NCBI GenBank assembly: GCA_934272745.1
Contig: CAKQSI010000024.1
Location: 1 to 32,847 of the forward strand
From: an uncultured Clostridia bacterium
Lineage (GTDB): Bacteria > Bacillota > Clostridia > Christensenellales > Borkfalkiaceae
Direction: 5' to 3'
DNA length: 32,847 nucleotides
The position numbers were made by a program, and so were the translations under genes. Below the pieces are notes generated by a model. That model was not told where the DNA came from and did not search any database. It saw only the letters and a program-made list of their open reading frames with translations. Position 1 is the stretch's first letter, and every line of letters begins with the position of its first letter. Shown here one piece after another: positions 7,448 through 15,265 of the stretch.

Positions 7448-9778
7448 TTACTTTGCAATATTTACCAGATCTTCGCCGTAATATTCGGAAAGAATCTTGA
7501 GGTAATTGCGGTAGAATTCGGTATCGAACGCCGGATAGCCGAAGAGATAATGGTTGCGGTGTTCGGTCCCGTCCTCTTCCGTCACCTTTAAGAGATAGAC
7601 CTTTTTATGTCCGTGCGAAATGCCGATGGAAGTAATATGGTTGTTCTCGTTCGGTTCGCAAGTAAATTTGCCGGAAGCGACCACTTCACCCGAAAGCGCG
7701 TCTTTCACCTCGTAAGTGCCGGAAACGCGGCGCATGGTGTCGTTTAAAATATGCACGCCGCAGCCGAAACCTGCCGGTTCGTCCAGCGCAATGGTCACGG
7801 GATCCTGACTCTGTTTGATGAAGTAATACGCCAGCTTTTTCTTGAAATAGTAATCCACGACGGCGTCCGAAAACTGCGGCCAACCGTCCTGCATGTTCCA
7901 CCACAAAATACCGTCGCATTCCGGCTTGCGGATACGGCAACTTTCGATAAAGTACTTGTCCGCCTCTGCCTGCGAAGCCTGCGAATACAGCGCAAAATCT
8001 TCCAGATTGTCCGCGCGCTTGCCGAACAGCGCTTCTACCTGCTTGTGCATCAGGTCGATACGGTAATCCCACATGCCGCCCTTGCCTTCCGGCTCGGTCG
8101 CATGGGTCAGCCATTCGTCGTTATCGACGTTCGCCGGCCAGAGTTTATCTTCCGAAATGAATTTTTTGATGGAAGAAACCGCCGGGCTGCCGTGATAGCC
8201 GATTTCGCTGATGAAGTGCGCGCGGTGCGTGCGATATTCCTGCGCCTTGAAGTAGTCGCGCGAGCCCCAGGCATGCTGTTCGGGCGTTTCCGAAAGGTCG
8301 CGGATCTTGCAGAGTTCGGGCGCAAAATATGCCGAGGACGGCAGATAGGGGCGCCACGGATCGTACAATTTGACCATTTCCGGCAGAATTTTGCGGGAAA
8401 GATCGTCCATTTCCGGCGAAAGGAAGAACTGATACCACGCCCAGTCGATCTCGTTGTTGCCGCAGTAAAGCACCAGCGAGCAGTGGTTGCGGACGCGGCA
8501 GATGAAAGACTTTGCTTCTTCTTTCATCAGGTTGACGAAGCGGTCGCCCAAAGGATAGGTGTTGCAGGCAAGCGCGAAGTCCTGCCAGACCATAATACCC
8601 TTTTCGTCGCAGAGGTTAAAGAAATTTTCGTCTTCGTAAATATTGCCGCCCCAGCAGCGCACCATGTTGCAGTGCGTGTCCACGCATTCTTCGATGACGG
8701 TGGGAATCCGTTCGGGGTCGTTGCTGTGGATGGCGTCCACGGGAACCCAGTTGGTGCCTTTGCACATCACGGGGACGTTGTTGATCTTAACGGCGAATTT
8801 GCCCTTTTTGCCTACGCCCGTTTCGGTACGGTCGAGTTCGCACTTGCGGATACCGAACTTGGTGTGATAGTCGCAGACAACGTTGCCGTTTTCGTCCAAA
8901 ACGTTCAGCGTAATATCGTACAGGTTGGGATCGCCGTAACCGTTCGGCCACCAGAGTTTGGCGTTTCTGACGTCGGTACGCATGGTGGAATAGTTGAAGT
9001 ACAGCTTCTGATTGATTTCGAACTCGCTGTCGCCGCATTTGCCGAGCAGTTGCACGCGGTACTTTCCGTAGAAACGCGGCGAAACCTTGACGTTATACTG
9101 CGCCCAGATCCAGCCCAGCGTCACGCCCTGATCTTCGCGCACGTTGATGGTGGTCAGGAACAAATCCTCGACGCGGGTTTTGTCTTTATACAGCAGTTCC
9201 ACGTCGCGATAAATGCCGGCGGAAACCAGACGGCAGATGATATCCCAGCCGTACATATGCGCGGCTTTACGAATGGCAAGTCCCTCAAAATCTCTGGGGA
9301 AGCCGGTCATAAAGGGGAAATGTTCCTTATCCGTCGTGTAATAGATGGGGGACGCGATATGTACGGTCAGCACGTTTTTACCCGGTTTTACGTAGTCGTC
9401 CACCGCAAATTCGTGCGTGATGAGCATGTTTTCGGACTTGCCGATTTCCTTACCGTTGACGTAGTAAGTCGCCACGGTGTCCACGCCGTGGAACTTTAAA
9501 AACAGGTCGTAGTTTTTGTAGTCGGCGTCTACTTCAAATTCTTTTTCGTACCAGAATTCGCGCAGTTCGTTGGCTTCGGCAGCTTTGATATTGTTGCCGA
9601 AATAGATATCGGGTAAAAGCCCCGCGCGCATCATGTCTTTTTCTACGTTGCCGGGGATTTCGGCTTCGATATGCGTTGTTTTGGGGAACTTTTTGACCTC
9701 GGCGATCGAAGACGCGGAAAGGTCTTCCGTTTCGTAGAAATAGAGGTCGGCTTTTCCTTGGATTTTCGTGGTTTTCAT
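7448..9778 (-). CDS. Glycoside hydrolase family 2 beta-mannosidase-like
   Basis: This 776-residue enzyme has no visible signal peptide, so it probably acts in the cytoplasm on imported manno-oligosaccharides. A GH2 sugar-binding domain comes first (about 30-200), then immunoglobulin-like segments. The TIM barrel carries the acid/base Glu443 in CGNNEID and the probable nucleophile Glu525 in FISEIGYHG. The NMVRCWGG motif at 371-378 and WPNGYGDPNLY resemble beta-mannosidases more than beta-galactosidases. It is last in a probable operon SIS isomerase > ROK kinase > this gene, separated from the ROK gene by 149 bases without a strong terminator. It has a good Shine-Dalgarno (AAGGAGAG) at its start. 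Exact substrate is inference. Confidence 0.88.
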   Translation of the reverse strand: MKTTKIQGKADLYFYETEDLSASSIAEVKKFPKTTHIEAEIPGNVEKDMMRAGLLPDIYFGNNIKAAEANELREFWYEKEFEVDADYKNYDLFLKFHGVDTVATYYVNGKEIGKSENMLITHEFAVDDYVKPGKNVLTVHIASPIYYTTDKEHFPFMTGFPRDFEGLAIRKAAHMYGWDIICRLVSAGIYRDVELLYKDKTRVEDLFLTTINVREDQGVTLGWIWAQYNVKVSPRFYGKYRVQLLGKCGDSEFEINQKLYFNYSTMRTDVRNAKLWWPNGYGDPNLYDITLNVLDENGNVVCDYHTKFGIRKCELDRTETGVGKKGKFAVKINNVPVMCKGTNWVPVDAIHSNDPERIPTVIEECVDTHCNMVRCWGGNIYEDENFFNLCDEKGIMVWQDFALACNTYPLGDRFVNLMKEEAKSFICRVRNHCSLVLYCGNNEIDWAWYQFFLSPEMDDLSRKILPEMVKLYDPWRPYLPSSAYFAPELCKIRDLSETPEQHAWGSRDYFKAQEYRTHRAHFISEIGYHGSPAVSSIKKFISEDKLWPANVDNDEWLTHATEPEGKGGMWDYRIDLMHKQVEALFGKRADNLEDFALYSQASQAEADKYFIESCRIRKPECDGILWWNMQDGWPQFSDAVVDYYFKKKLAYYFIKQSQDPVTIALDEPAGFGCGVHILNDTMRRVSGTYEVKDALSGEVVASGKFTCEPNENNHITSIGISHGHKKVYLLKVTEEDGTEHRNHYLFGYPAFDTEFYRNYLKILSEYYGEDLVNIAK

Positions 9779-9927
9779 CCTTTCTCTCCTTGAATATATC
9801 GGTTTTGAGATTGTTTTTTATGTTTCCCGGCGGATTAACGTCGGTTTATATCCGGCGGCACAATGTCGTCTTTTTTTCGTAAAAATTTGCCTGCCGTTTT
9901 ATCCGGCACGTTTCGCCGTTTAACCCC

Positions 9928-10884
9928 TTATAGGTCGAGCGCCGCGACGACCGCGCCGTAGTCCCCGATCTTTTCGCCCAGGCTTGCCGGGACGACCTTG
10001 CATGCCGCAAGCGACGGAGCAAGCGCTTCTTTCTTCAACACCTTTTCCATTTCCGGAATCAAAAACTCGCCCGCCCGTGCGAACACGCTGCCGATAACGA
10101 TTTTTTCCGGATTTAAAATATCGATAACGTAAGAAAGTCCCACGCCGAGATAGTGTCCGGAAAGCGCCATGACTTCGAGCGCGTCGGCTTCTCCCCGCTT
10201 GCAGGCTTCCGCCACGTCTTTGGTGGTGACGTCGTGCACGTCGTCCGTTTTCATATACGAAACGGGCAAGCCCTGCTGCATGCGCTGGTTGGCTTTGGAA
10301 ATCGCGATCTGGCGGATACCGCCGCCGCTGCAGAACCCCTCGAACGAGCCGGCTTTTCCGTAGCCGACCGGTCCGTCTTCCGCCAAACGAAAATGGCCGA
10401 CTTCGCCCGCGTTGCCGTTGGTGCCGGAATACAGCCGACCGTTTAAGATCAGCCCTGCGCCAAGCCCCGTGCCGAAGGTCATAAAGACCATATTTTTGGT
10501 ACCCCTGCCCGCGCCGTACTGCCATTCCGCAAGGGCGCAGGCGTCGGCATCGTTTTTCAGGCGGACGGTGCAGTGCAGCCGTTCCCCAAGATAGGTAGTG
10601 ACCGGCACTTTATCCCAGCCGGGAAGGTTGGGCGGCGACAGAATGACGCCGGTTGCGGAATCGAGCGGTCCCCCGCAGGAAACGCCGGCGATATATTCCC
10701 CCGCGGGGACGGCGTTTTGCCGCAGCATTTCTTCGGCTTCGGAAAGCAGCGCGTCCAGCACTTCCTGCCAGGTGCCTTTGGTGGGCATTTGTTTACGACT
10801 TAAAAATTCGACCTTTTCTCCCCCGGTTTTCGCAAGGAGCACGGCGCTTTTCGTTCCGCCGATGTCGAAACCTACGATGTACAT
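9928..10884 (-). CDS. ROK family sugar kinase lacking the zinc-binding cysteines
   Basis: This 318-residue ROK protein has the ATP-binding DIGGTK at its N-terminus and the sugar-binding END-like stretch LKNDADACALAEW, followed by GTGLGAGLILNG. Where most ROK kinases carry CxCGxxGCxE, this one reads DGPVGYGKAGSFEGFCSGGGI, so the zinc cysteines are missing (visible). It has no N-terminal helix-turn-helix, so it is a kinase rather than a ROK repressor. It lies 29 bases downstream of the SIS gene, and the next gene is the mannosidase. A role phosphorylating mannose or a related sugar is inference from context. Confidence 0.85.
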   Translation of the reverse strand: MYIVGFDIGGTKSAVLLAKTGGEKVEFLSRKQMPTKGTWQEVLDALLSEAEEMLRQNAVPAGEYIAGVSCGGPLDSATGVILSPPNLPGWDKVPVTTYLGERLHCTVRLKNDADACALAEWQYGAGRGTKNMVFMTFGTGLGAGLILNGRLYSGTNGNAGEVGHFRLAEDGPVGYGKAGSFEGFCSGGGIRQIAISKANQRMQQGLPVSYMKTDDVHDVTTKDVAEACKRGEADALEVMALSGHYLGVGLSYVIDILNPEKIVIGSVFARAGEFLIPEMEKVLKKEALAPSLAACKVVPASLGEKIGDYGAVVAALDL

Positions 10885-10913
10885 AAAGTCCCCCTTTGCG
10901 TAATATTACGCGG

Positions 10914-11564
10914 TCAGTTCTGACCGAAAATTTCGTTTTCCACCGCGCGGCAGATAAGATGGTAGACGGGCAGATGGCATTCCTGCACCTTGAAGGTTTC
11001 CTTTTCGGGAACGTTTAAAGTAAGGTCGCAGACCGAAAGCATTTTGCCGCCGGACTCTCCCGTCATGCCGACGGTATAGCCGCCTTTCATTTTCGCGACC
11101 AGCACGGCGTAATAGATATTGGCGGAGTTTCCGGAAGTGGAAATGCCGATAAACACGTCGTTTTCGGTGCAATAGCCGTACGTTTCCTGCGCGTTGCACA
11201 GTTCGGGCGCGGCGTCGTTGGCGTATGCGGTCATGATCGCGCTTTGCGAAATGAGCGAAATGGCGGGAATGGCGCCTTGCAGACGGTCCGCAAGGTACGT
11301 CCCCTCTTTGCCGAACGCGCTTTCCAGTTTTTCGCGATCCTTTTCGGGAACGGGGCGTTTGATATAGAATTCCTTTAACAATTCGCCCACGATATGTTCG
11401 CTGTCCGCGGCGCTGCCGCCGTTGCCGCAGACGAGGATTTTACCGCCGCGGCGGACGCGGGCGGTGATCTCTTCGATCGCGGTTTCGATTTTTTCTCTCA
11501 GATATGCCATTTTAGGATAGCGTTCGATAAACTCTTCGATTGCTTTTACGGTGTTTGGTTTCAT
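10914..11564 (-). CDS. SIS-domain sugar-phosphate isomerase (GmhA-like)
   Basis: The 216-residue protein is a single SIS domain with CGNGGSAADSEHI near residue 46 and GISTSGNSANI. These match the phosphoheptose isomerase/DiaA group. It is first in the SIS > ROK > GH2 cluster and has a good Shine-Dalgarno (AAAGGAGAAG) six bases before ATG. Heptose isomerase activity would normally go with heptose biosynthesis genes, and none are present here. With a ROK kinase and a mannosidase next door, it may act on a phosphorylated hexose or heptose in catabolism (inference). Confidence 0.82.
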   Translation of the reverse strand: MKPNTVKAIEEFIERYPKMAYLREKIETAIEEITARVRRGGKILVCGNGGSAADSEHIVGELLKEFYIKRPVPEKDREKLESAFGKEGTYLADRLQGAIPAISLISQSAIMTAYANDAAPELCNAQETYGYCTENDVFIGISTSGNSANIYYAVLVAKMKGGYTVGMTGESGGKMLSVCDLTLNVPEKETFKVQECHLPVYHLICRAVENEIFGQN

Positions 11565-11577
11565 CTTCTTCTCCTTT

Positions 11578-11717
11578 CCCGCCGCAGCGGGAATTTATTG
11601 CTGTTTTCCGCCGGGGCGGAAATCTATGCTGTTTTAGGTTGTAAAAAAACTTTTATTCCTTATCCGACGGGCGGAAGTTTGTGCTTTTCCGCAGGGCGGA
11701 ACCGCTATTGTCTTTTT
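11578..11717. repeat. Array of degenerate hairpin units upstream of the SIS gene
   Basis: Four related units can be read on the plus strand: 11578-11606, 11607-11634, 11663-11687 and 11688-11717. Each begins with a small hairpin such as TCCGCCGGGGCGGAA and ends in an AT-rich tail containing TATTGCTGTTT, CTATGCTGTTT or a similar sequence. The spacing is 25-30 bases, with one interruption. There is no gene between 11565 and 11745. Confidence 0.65.
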
Positions 11718-11745
11718 CCACAGGCGCAATATCGCTTGCCCGGAC

Positions 11746-13329
11746 TTACTTCCCGTCCACGTAGTCCAGATATTCGTCGTAAGAGGTCATCTTGTCGAAG
11801 GTCTTCCGTCCGCCCGAAATTTCGATGATGCGGTTGGCGACGGTGGAGCAAAGTTCCTGGTCGTGCGAGGTGAACAGAATATTGCCCTTGAAATTGATCA
11901 TGCCCGTGTTGAGCGAAGTGATGGATTCCAGATCCAAATGGTTGGTGGGGTCGTCAAACAGTAAAAAGTTTCCGCCCTCCAGCATCATTTTGGCAAGCAT
12001 GCAGCGGACGCGTTCTCCGCCCGAAATGACAGATGCCTTTTTTAACGCTTCCTGACCGGAAAAGAGCATTCTTCCCAGCCAGCCGCGCAAAAATTCTTCG
12101 TAATGATCGTAGGAATACTGACTGAGCCATTCCACAAGATTTAAGTCCACGCCCTCGAAATAGGAGTTGCAATTTTGCGGGAAGTAGGAAGTCGTGATGG
12201 TTTTTCCCCAACGAATGGTGCCGGAATCGGGCTGTTCAAACCCTAAAAGGATCTGGAACAGCATAGTGATCGTCGTACTTTTGTCCGAGAAAAAGGCGAT
12301 CTTGTCCCCTTTGTTGACCGTGAAATCGATATTTTCAAAATACCCTTTCTTGGTCAAGCCTTCCACCTTTAAAATGTCGTTGCCGATCTCTTTTTCAAAC
12401 TTGAAATCGACGAACGGATATTTGCGGAGGGACGGACGAATGTCCTCGATGGTGAGTTTTTCCAGTTCCTTTTTGCGGGCGGTCGCCTGCCGGGATTTAC
12501 TGGCGTTTGCGGCAAAGCGGGCGATAAAGTCCTGTAATTCCTTCGCGCGCTGCTCGGCTTTTTTGTTCTGTTCTTTCTGCTGGCGCAGAAGCAATTGGCT
12601 GGTTTCGTACCAGAAGTCGTAGTTCCCGACGTACACCGTGATCTTACCGAAGTCCACGTCGCAGATATGCGTGCAGACCTTATTCAGAAAGTGACGGTTA
12701 TGCGAAACGATGATGGTGGTGTTTTCAAAATTCAGCAACCATTCTTCCAGCCAGCGAATGGTGGAAATATCGAGGTTGTTGGTCGGTTCGTCCAGAATCA
12801 GGATATCGGGATTGCCGAACAGCGCCTGCGCAAGCAACACCTTGACTTTGGTTTTGCCGTCCACGTCTTTCATTTCGGTGTAGAACAATTCCTGCGGGAC
12901 TTTGAGTTCGTTCAGAAGCGTTTCCGCCTGAGATTCCGCTTCCCACCCGCCGAGTTCGGCGAATTCGCTTTCCAGTTCCGCGGCGCGAACGCCGTCTTCG
13001 TCCGAAAAATCGGGCTTTTGGTAGATGGCGTCTTTTTCGTCCATAATCTCGACCAGCCGCTTATGCCCGAGAAGCACGGTGCGAAGCACGGTACAGTCGT
13101 CAAACGCGTTCTGGTTCTGGCTTAAAACGGACATTCGCTCGTTTTTGCCGATGACGACCTCCCCCTTTTGGGGGTCGATTTCTCCGGAAAGCACTTTCAA
13201 AAAAGTGGATTTTCCCGCGCCGTTGGCGCCGATAACGCCGTAGCAGTTGCCGTTTGTAAACTTTAAGTTGACGTCTTCAAACAGTTTTTTTGTTCCCAGT
13301 TGCAGGCTTACGCCGATGGTTTGCAGCAT
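11746..13329 (-). CDS. ABC-F family ATPase with degenerate second Walker A
   Basis: This 527-residue soluble protein has two ABC domains and no membrane segments, so it belongs to ABC-F, whose members act on ribosomes. Domain 1 has Walker A GANGAGKST (34-42) and Walker B ILILDEPTNNLD, but its signature motif is replaced by KDVDGKTK (154-161). The charged interdomain linker spans about 240-300. In domain 2 the position of Walker A reads FFSDKSTTITM, with Ile354 where the lysine should be. The signature ISGGE is intact, and Walker B is FDDPTNHLD with Asp in place of the catalytic Glu. Similar oddities occur in a Firmicutes YbiT/YkpA-like subgroup (recollection). The Shine-Dalgarno is CGGAG. Resistance or housekeeping role cannot be told from the sequence. 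Confidence 0.88.
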   Translation of the reverse strand: MLQTIGVSLQLGTKKLFEDVNLKFTNGNCYGVIGANGAGKSTFLKVLSGEIDPQKGEVVIGKNERMSVLSQNQNAFDDCTVLRTVLLGHKRLVEIMDEKDAIYQKPDFSDEDGVRAAELESEFAELGGWEAESQAETLLNELKVPQELFYTEMKDVDGKTKVKVLLAQALFGNPDILILDEPTNNLDISTIRWLEEWLLNFENTTIIVSHNRHFLNKVCTHICDVDFGKITVYVGNYDFWYETSQLLLRQQKEQNKKAEQRAKELQDFIARFAANASKSRQATARKKELEKLTIEDIRPSLRKYPFVDFKFEKEIGNDILKVEGLTKKGYFENIDFTVNKGDKIAFFSDKSTTITMLFQILLGFEQPDSGTIRWGKTITTSYFPQNCNSYFEGVDLNLVEWLSQYSYDHYEEFLRGWLGRMLFSGQEALKKASVISGGERVRCMLAKMMLEGGNFLLFDDPTNHLDLESITSLNTGMINFKGNILFTSHDQELCSTVANRIIEISGGRKTFDKMTSYDEYLDYVDGK

Positions 13330-13349
13330 GATTTCTCCGTGAATATTTT

Positions 13350-13355
13350 ATTATA
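13350..13355 (-). promoter_or_regulatory. Possible -10 element of the ABC-F gene
   Basis: A perfect TATAAT on the minus strand lies 21 bases upstream of the start codon at 13329. I see no convincing -35 at 16-18 bases. Confidence 0.3.
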
Positions 13356-13394
13356 TACTTTGCCGAATAATTGATTTGCCGGGGCGTTGTTTTT

Positions 13395-13483
13395 GCAAAA
13401 ACCGGCACTTTTTTATGGAAACAGGGGTGCCGTTTTATGGAAACGGGTCGCCGGTTTACAAAAAAAGGCGCGCCGGTTTATAG
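13395..13483. repeat. Four-unit degenerate tandem repeat, 21-23 base period
   Basis: Units lie at 13395-13417, 13418-13439, 13440-13460 and 13461-13483. On the minus strand each reads approximately TAAACCGGCG followed by CCCTTTTTCCA-like sequence. It fills most of the gap between glucokinase and the ABC-F gene. It has no coding potential. Confidence 0.65.
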
Positions 13484-13508
13484 AATCTGCGGCGTCCCCG
13501 CTTTTCCC

Positions 13509-14468
13509 TTACAGTTCGCTTTTTGCAAGGGCGACCGCACCCAAAAAGCCCGCGTCGTTTCCCAGTTTTGCGATCTGTACCTTGACCGTGGAGCCGAGCG
13601 CTCCGCCGTAGATGCCGGCGTCCATACGCGCTTGCAGGGGGCGGGTCAGATTTTCGCCCTGCGCGCACACGCCGCCGCCCAGAAGAATGACTTCCGGACG
13701 GAACACGTTGGCAATATTGATCAGCCCCGCCGCCAGATGATCGAGGTAGGATTCCACCACCTCGCGCGCGGCAGGGTCTTTATCGCGCAGTTCAAACGCC
13801 AGTTTGCCGCTGCCTTTTGCGATATTGCCGTTTGCGGCTTTCCACAAAAGCGATTCCGGGTGCTTTTCCATCGCGCGTTTGGTGTCGCGGTTGAGCGCCG
13901 TTGCGGAAGCGTACGCTTCGAAACAGCCCTTTAATCCGCAGGTGCATTGTTCCCCGCCGTAGCAGAGAACGGTATGCCCGATTTCCGCGCCGAAGCCGTC
14001 GTGTCCGGGGAAAATTTTCTTGCCGATAATGATGCCGCTGCCGACGCCCGTACCGAGGGTGACGGTAACGCTGTCTTCGTACTCTTTCGCCGCGCCGAAA
14101 GCCGCTTCTCCGAGAGCCGCAACGTTGGCGTCGTTGCCGATTACTACGGGGAGAGAAACCGCGTCTTCGATCATTTTACGAATAGGAACGTCTTTCCACA
14201 CCAGATTGTTGGAATAGACGACCACGCCGCGCTTTACGTCGATCATGCCGGGGATTGCCGCGCCGACGCCGGCAATATCCTCCTTTTTCAAGCCCGAAGC
14301 CTTGATCAGCGCGGTGACAAGCGCGACGATATTTTCCGCAACGTGTTCCGCGCCCTTTTCCGCCTCGGTCGGGAAACTGTTTTTTACAAGGACATTGCCG
14401 TTTTCGTCCGCAATGCCGCCTTTGATATTGGTGCCGCCGAGATCGATTCCTACAAAATAACGCATCAT
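13509..14468 (-). CDS. glcK: ROK family glucokinase
   Basis: This 319-residue cytoplasmic kinase is predicted to phosphorylate glucose at position 6. Visible motifs are DLGGTN (ATP phosphate binding), GNDANVAALGE (sugar-binding Asp), TLGTGVGSGI, EIGHTVL and the complete zinc motif CTCGLKGCFEAYAS. This fits the Gram-positive GlcK type and contrasts with the ROK paralogue at 9928-10884, which lacks the cysteines. The first of two adjacent ATG codons is used, with AGAGG seven bases upstream. A strong promoter at 14487-14515 gives a very short leader. The ABC-F gene follows after 179 bases of repeat-rich DNA. Confidence 0.9.
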   Translation of the reverse strand: MMRYFVGIDLGGTNIKGGIADENGNVLVKNSFPTEAEKGAEHVAENIVALVTALIKASGLKKEDIAGVGAAIPGMIDVKRGVVVYSNNLVWKDVPIRKMIEDAVSLPVVIGNDANVAALGEAAFGAAKEYEDSVTVTLGTGVGSGIIIGKKIFPGHDGFGAEIGHTVLCYGGEQCTCGLKGCFEAYASATALNRDTKRAMEKHPESLLWKAANGNIAKGSGKLAFELRDKDPAAREVVESYLDHLAAGLINIANVFRPEVILLGGGVCAQGENLTRPLQARMDAGIYGGALGSTVKVQIAKLGNDAGFLGAVALAKSEL

Positions 14469-14486
14469 AATTTTACCTCTTTCATC

Positions 14487-14515
14487 ATTGTACCATACCC
14501 GGCGTTTTTTCTCAA
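14487..14515 (-). promoter_or_regulatory. Sigma-A promoter of glucokinase
   Basis: The minus strand reads TTGAGA (14510-14515), a 17-base spacer, then TACAAT (14487-14492), 18 bases upstream of the ATG. Confidence 0.75.
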
Positions 14516-14740
14516 GTTTTTTCCTGAAGATTCTTTGCGTTTTTTATAGAAAAATTTACGATAAATTCTATGCAGGGATTTGCGATTTAAGCAAGGGCGG
14601 AATACAGGGAAAAATCGCTGTTCCCCCCACATCAAACAGCCGCAGGAAAACACGCCAAAACTGTGGCGGGGCGCATAAAACAGTCCGCAACGCGGACACG
14701 TAAAACCGCTGCGAGAGTAAGGAAATACAACCGCGGAAAA
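14516..14740. other. Non-coding gap upstream of glucokinase with degenerate hairpin/T units
   Basis: There is no credible gene. From about 14600 to 14720, read on the minus strand, short G+C-rich inverted repeats alternate with TTTTA or GTTTT tails (for example GTCCGCGTTGCGGAC followed by TGTTTTA). This is the same style as the arrays at 11578-11717 and 32295-32430, but with a different sequence. Confidence 0.45.
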
Positions 14741-14796
14741 TATATTAAAATAAAAAGCCCGCGGCGGCGTTCTTAAAAAAGAACGCCGCCGCGGGC
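14741..14796 (-). terminator. Terminator of the aminopeptidase operon; perfect 40-base palindrome
   Basis: The palindrome at 14757-14796 has two perfect 18-base arms (GCCCGCGGCGGCGTTCTT and its complement) around AAAA. On the minus strand it is followed by TTTTTATTTTAATATA. It lies 170 bases past the stop of the small gene at 14966. Confidence 0.88.
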
Positions 14797-14965
14797 AATA
14801 GTTACAAAATGCAATTTTTTATAGTGCAAAACGCAATTTTTCTTGCGAGCCCTTTGTCGGACTTCAAATCCGGCAAAAGTACGCACCGTTTTTCATTTAT
14901 CTCCGCGCCGGGCAAAGCGCCGCCGCCCCCGCATCAGCGAACCGGCTTCGCAAGCACACTACGTC

Positions 14966-15196
14966 TTATCTTCGCCAGACCATAACGACGCGTTTGATAT
15001 GTTCCGCAGGGTAAGGCGCGTTTTCCCGTTCGGCGACTTTTACCGTGCGAACCACGCCGCGGCTGAGCGCGCTGTGGCTGCCGAGGGGCGCCAGAACGTC
15101 GTCCCCCGCCTTGACTTCCGGAATGGCGCAGAGATACCAGTAAATTCTGCCCGCAACCAGCGGGTCGGAAGGAAATTCCACACCGACGAAAACCAT
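14966..15196 (-). CDS. Small conserved-looking protein, PriA-N-terminus-like fold suspected
   Basis: This 76-residue protein begins MVFVGVEFPSDPLVAGRIYWYLCAIPEVKAG and continues GDDVLAPLGSHSALSRGVVRTV. A Tyr/Trp-rich strand followed by a Gly-Asp-x-Val-x-x-Pro-x-Gly turn and a GVV strand resembles the DNA-binding beta-barrel at the N-terminus of PriA helicase. That is only a pattern resemblance. The start has GGGGTG nearby. It lies 69 bases downstream of the aminopeptidase, in the same direction and before a strong terminator, so the two are probably co-transcribed. I do not know its function. Confidence 0.6.
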   Translation of the reverse strand: MVFVGVEFPSDPLVAGRIYWYLCAIPEVKAGDDVLAPLGSHSALSRGVVRTVKVAERENAPYPAEHIKRVVMVWRR

Positions 15197-15265
15197 GGTT
15201 CACCCCACCGCCGGGCGCGGCATGCCCGCCGCCCGGACGGATTTCCGGTCTGTTCCGCCGCAGCG

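Noticed and set aside
7751..9499. 582-residue plus-strand open frame inside the mannosidase gene
   Set aside because: Antisense shadow of the GH2 gene; no motif, no Shine-Dalgarno site.
14853..14881. GGACTTCAAATCC hairpin resembling the anticodon arm of selenocysteine tRNA
   Set aside because: The loop matches bacterial tRNA-Sec, but there is no acceptor stem, no long variable arm and no T-arm (GGTTCGA-type) in the flanks. It is an isolated hairpin.
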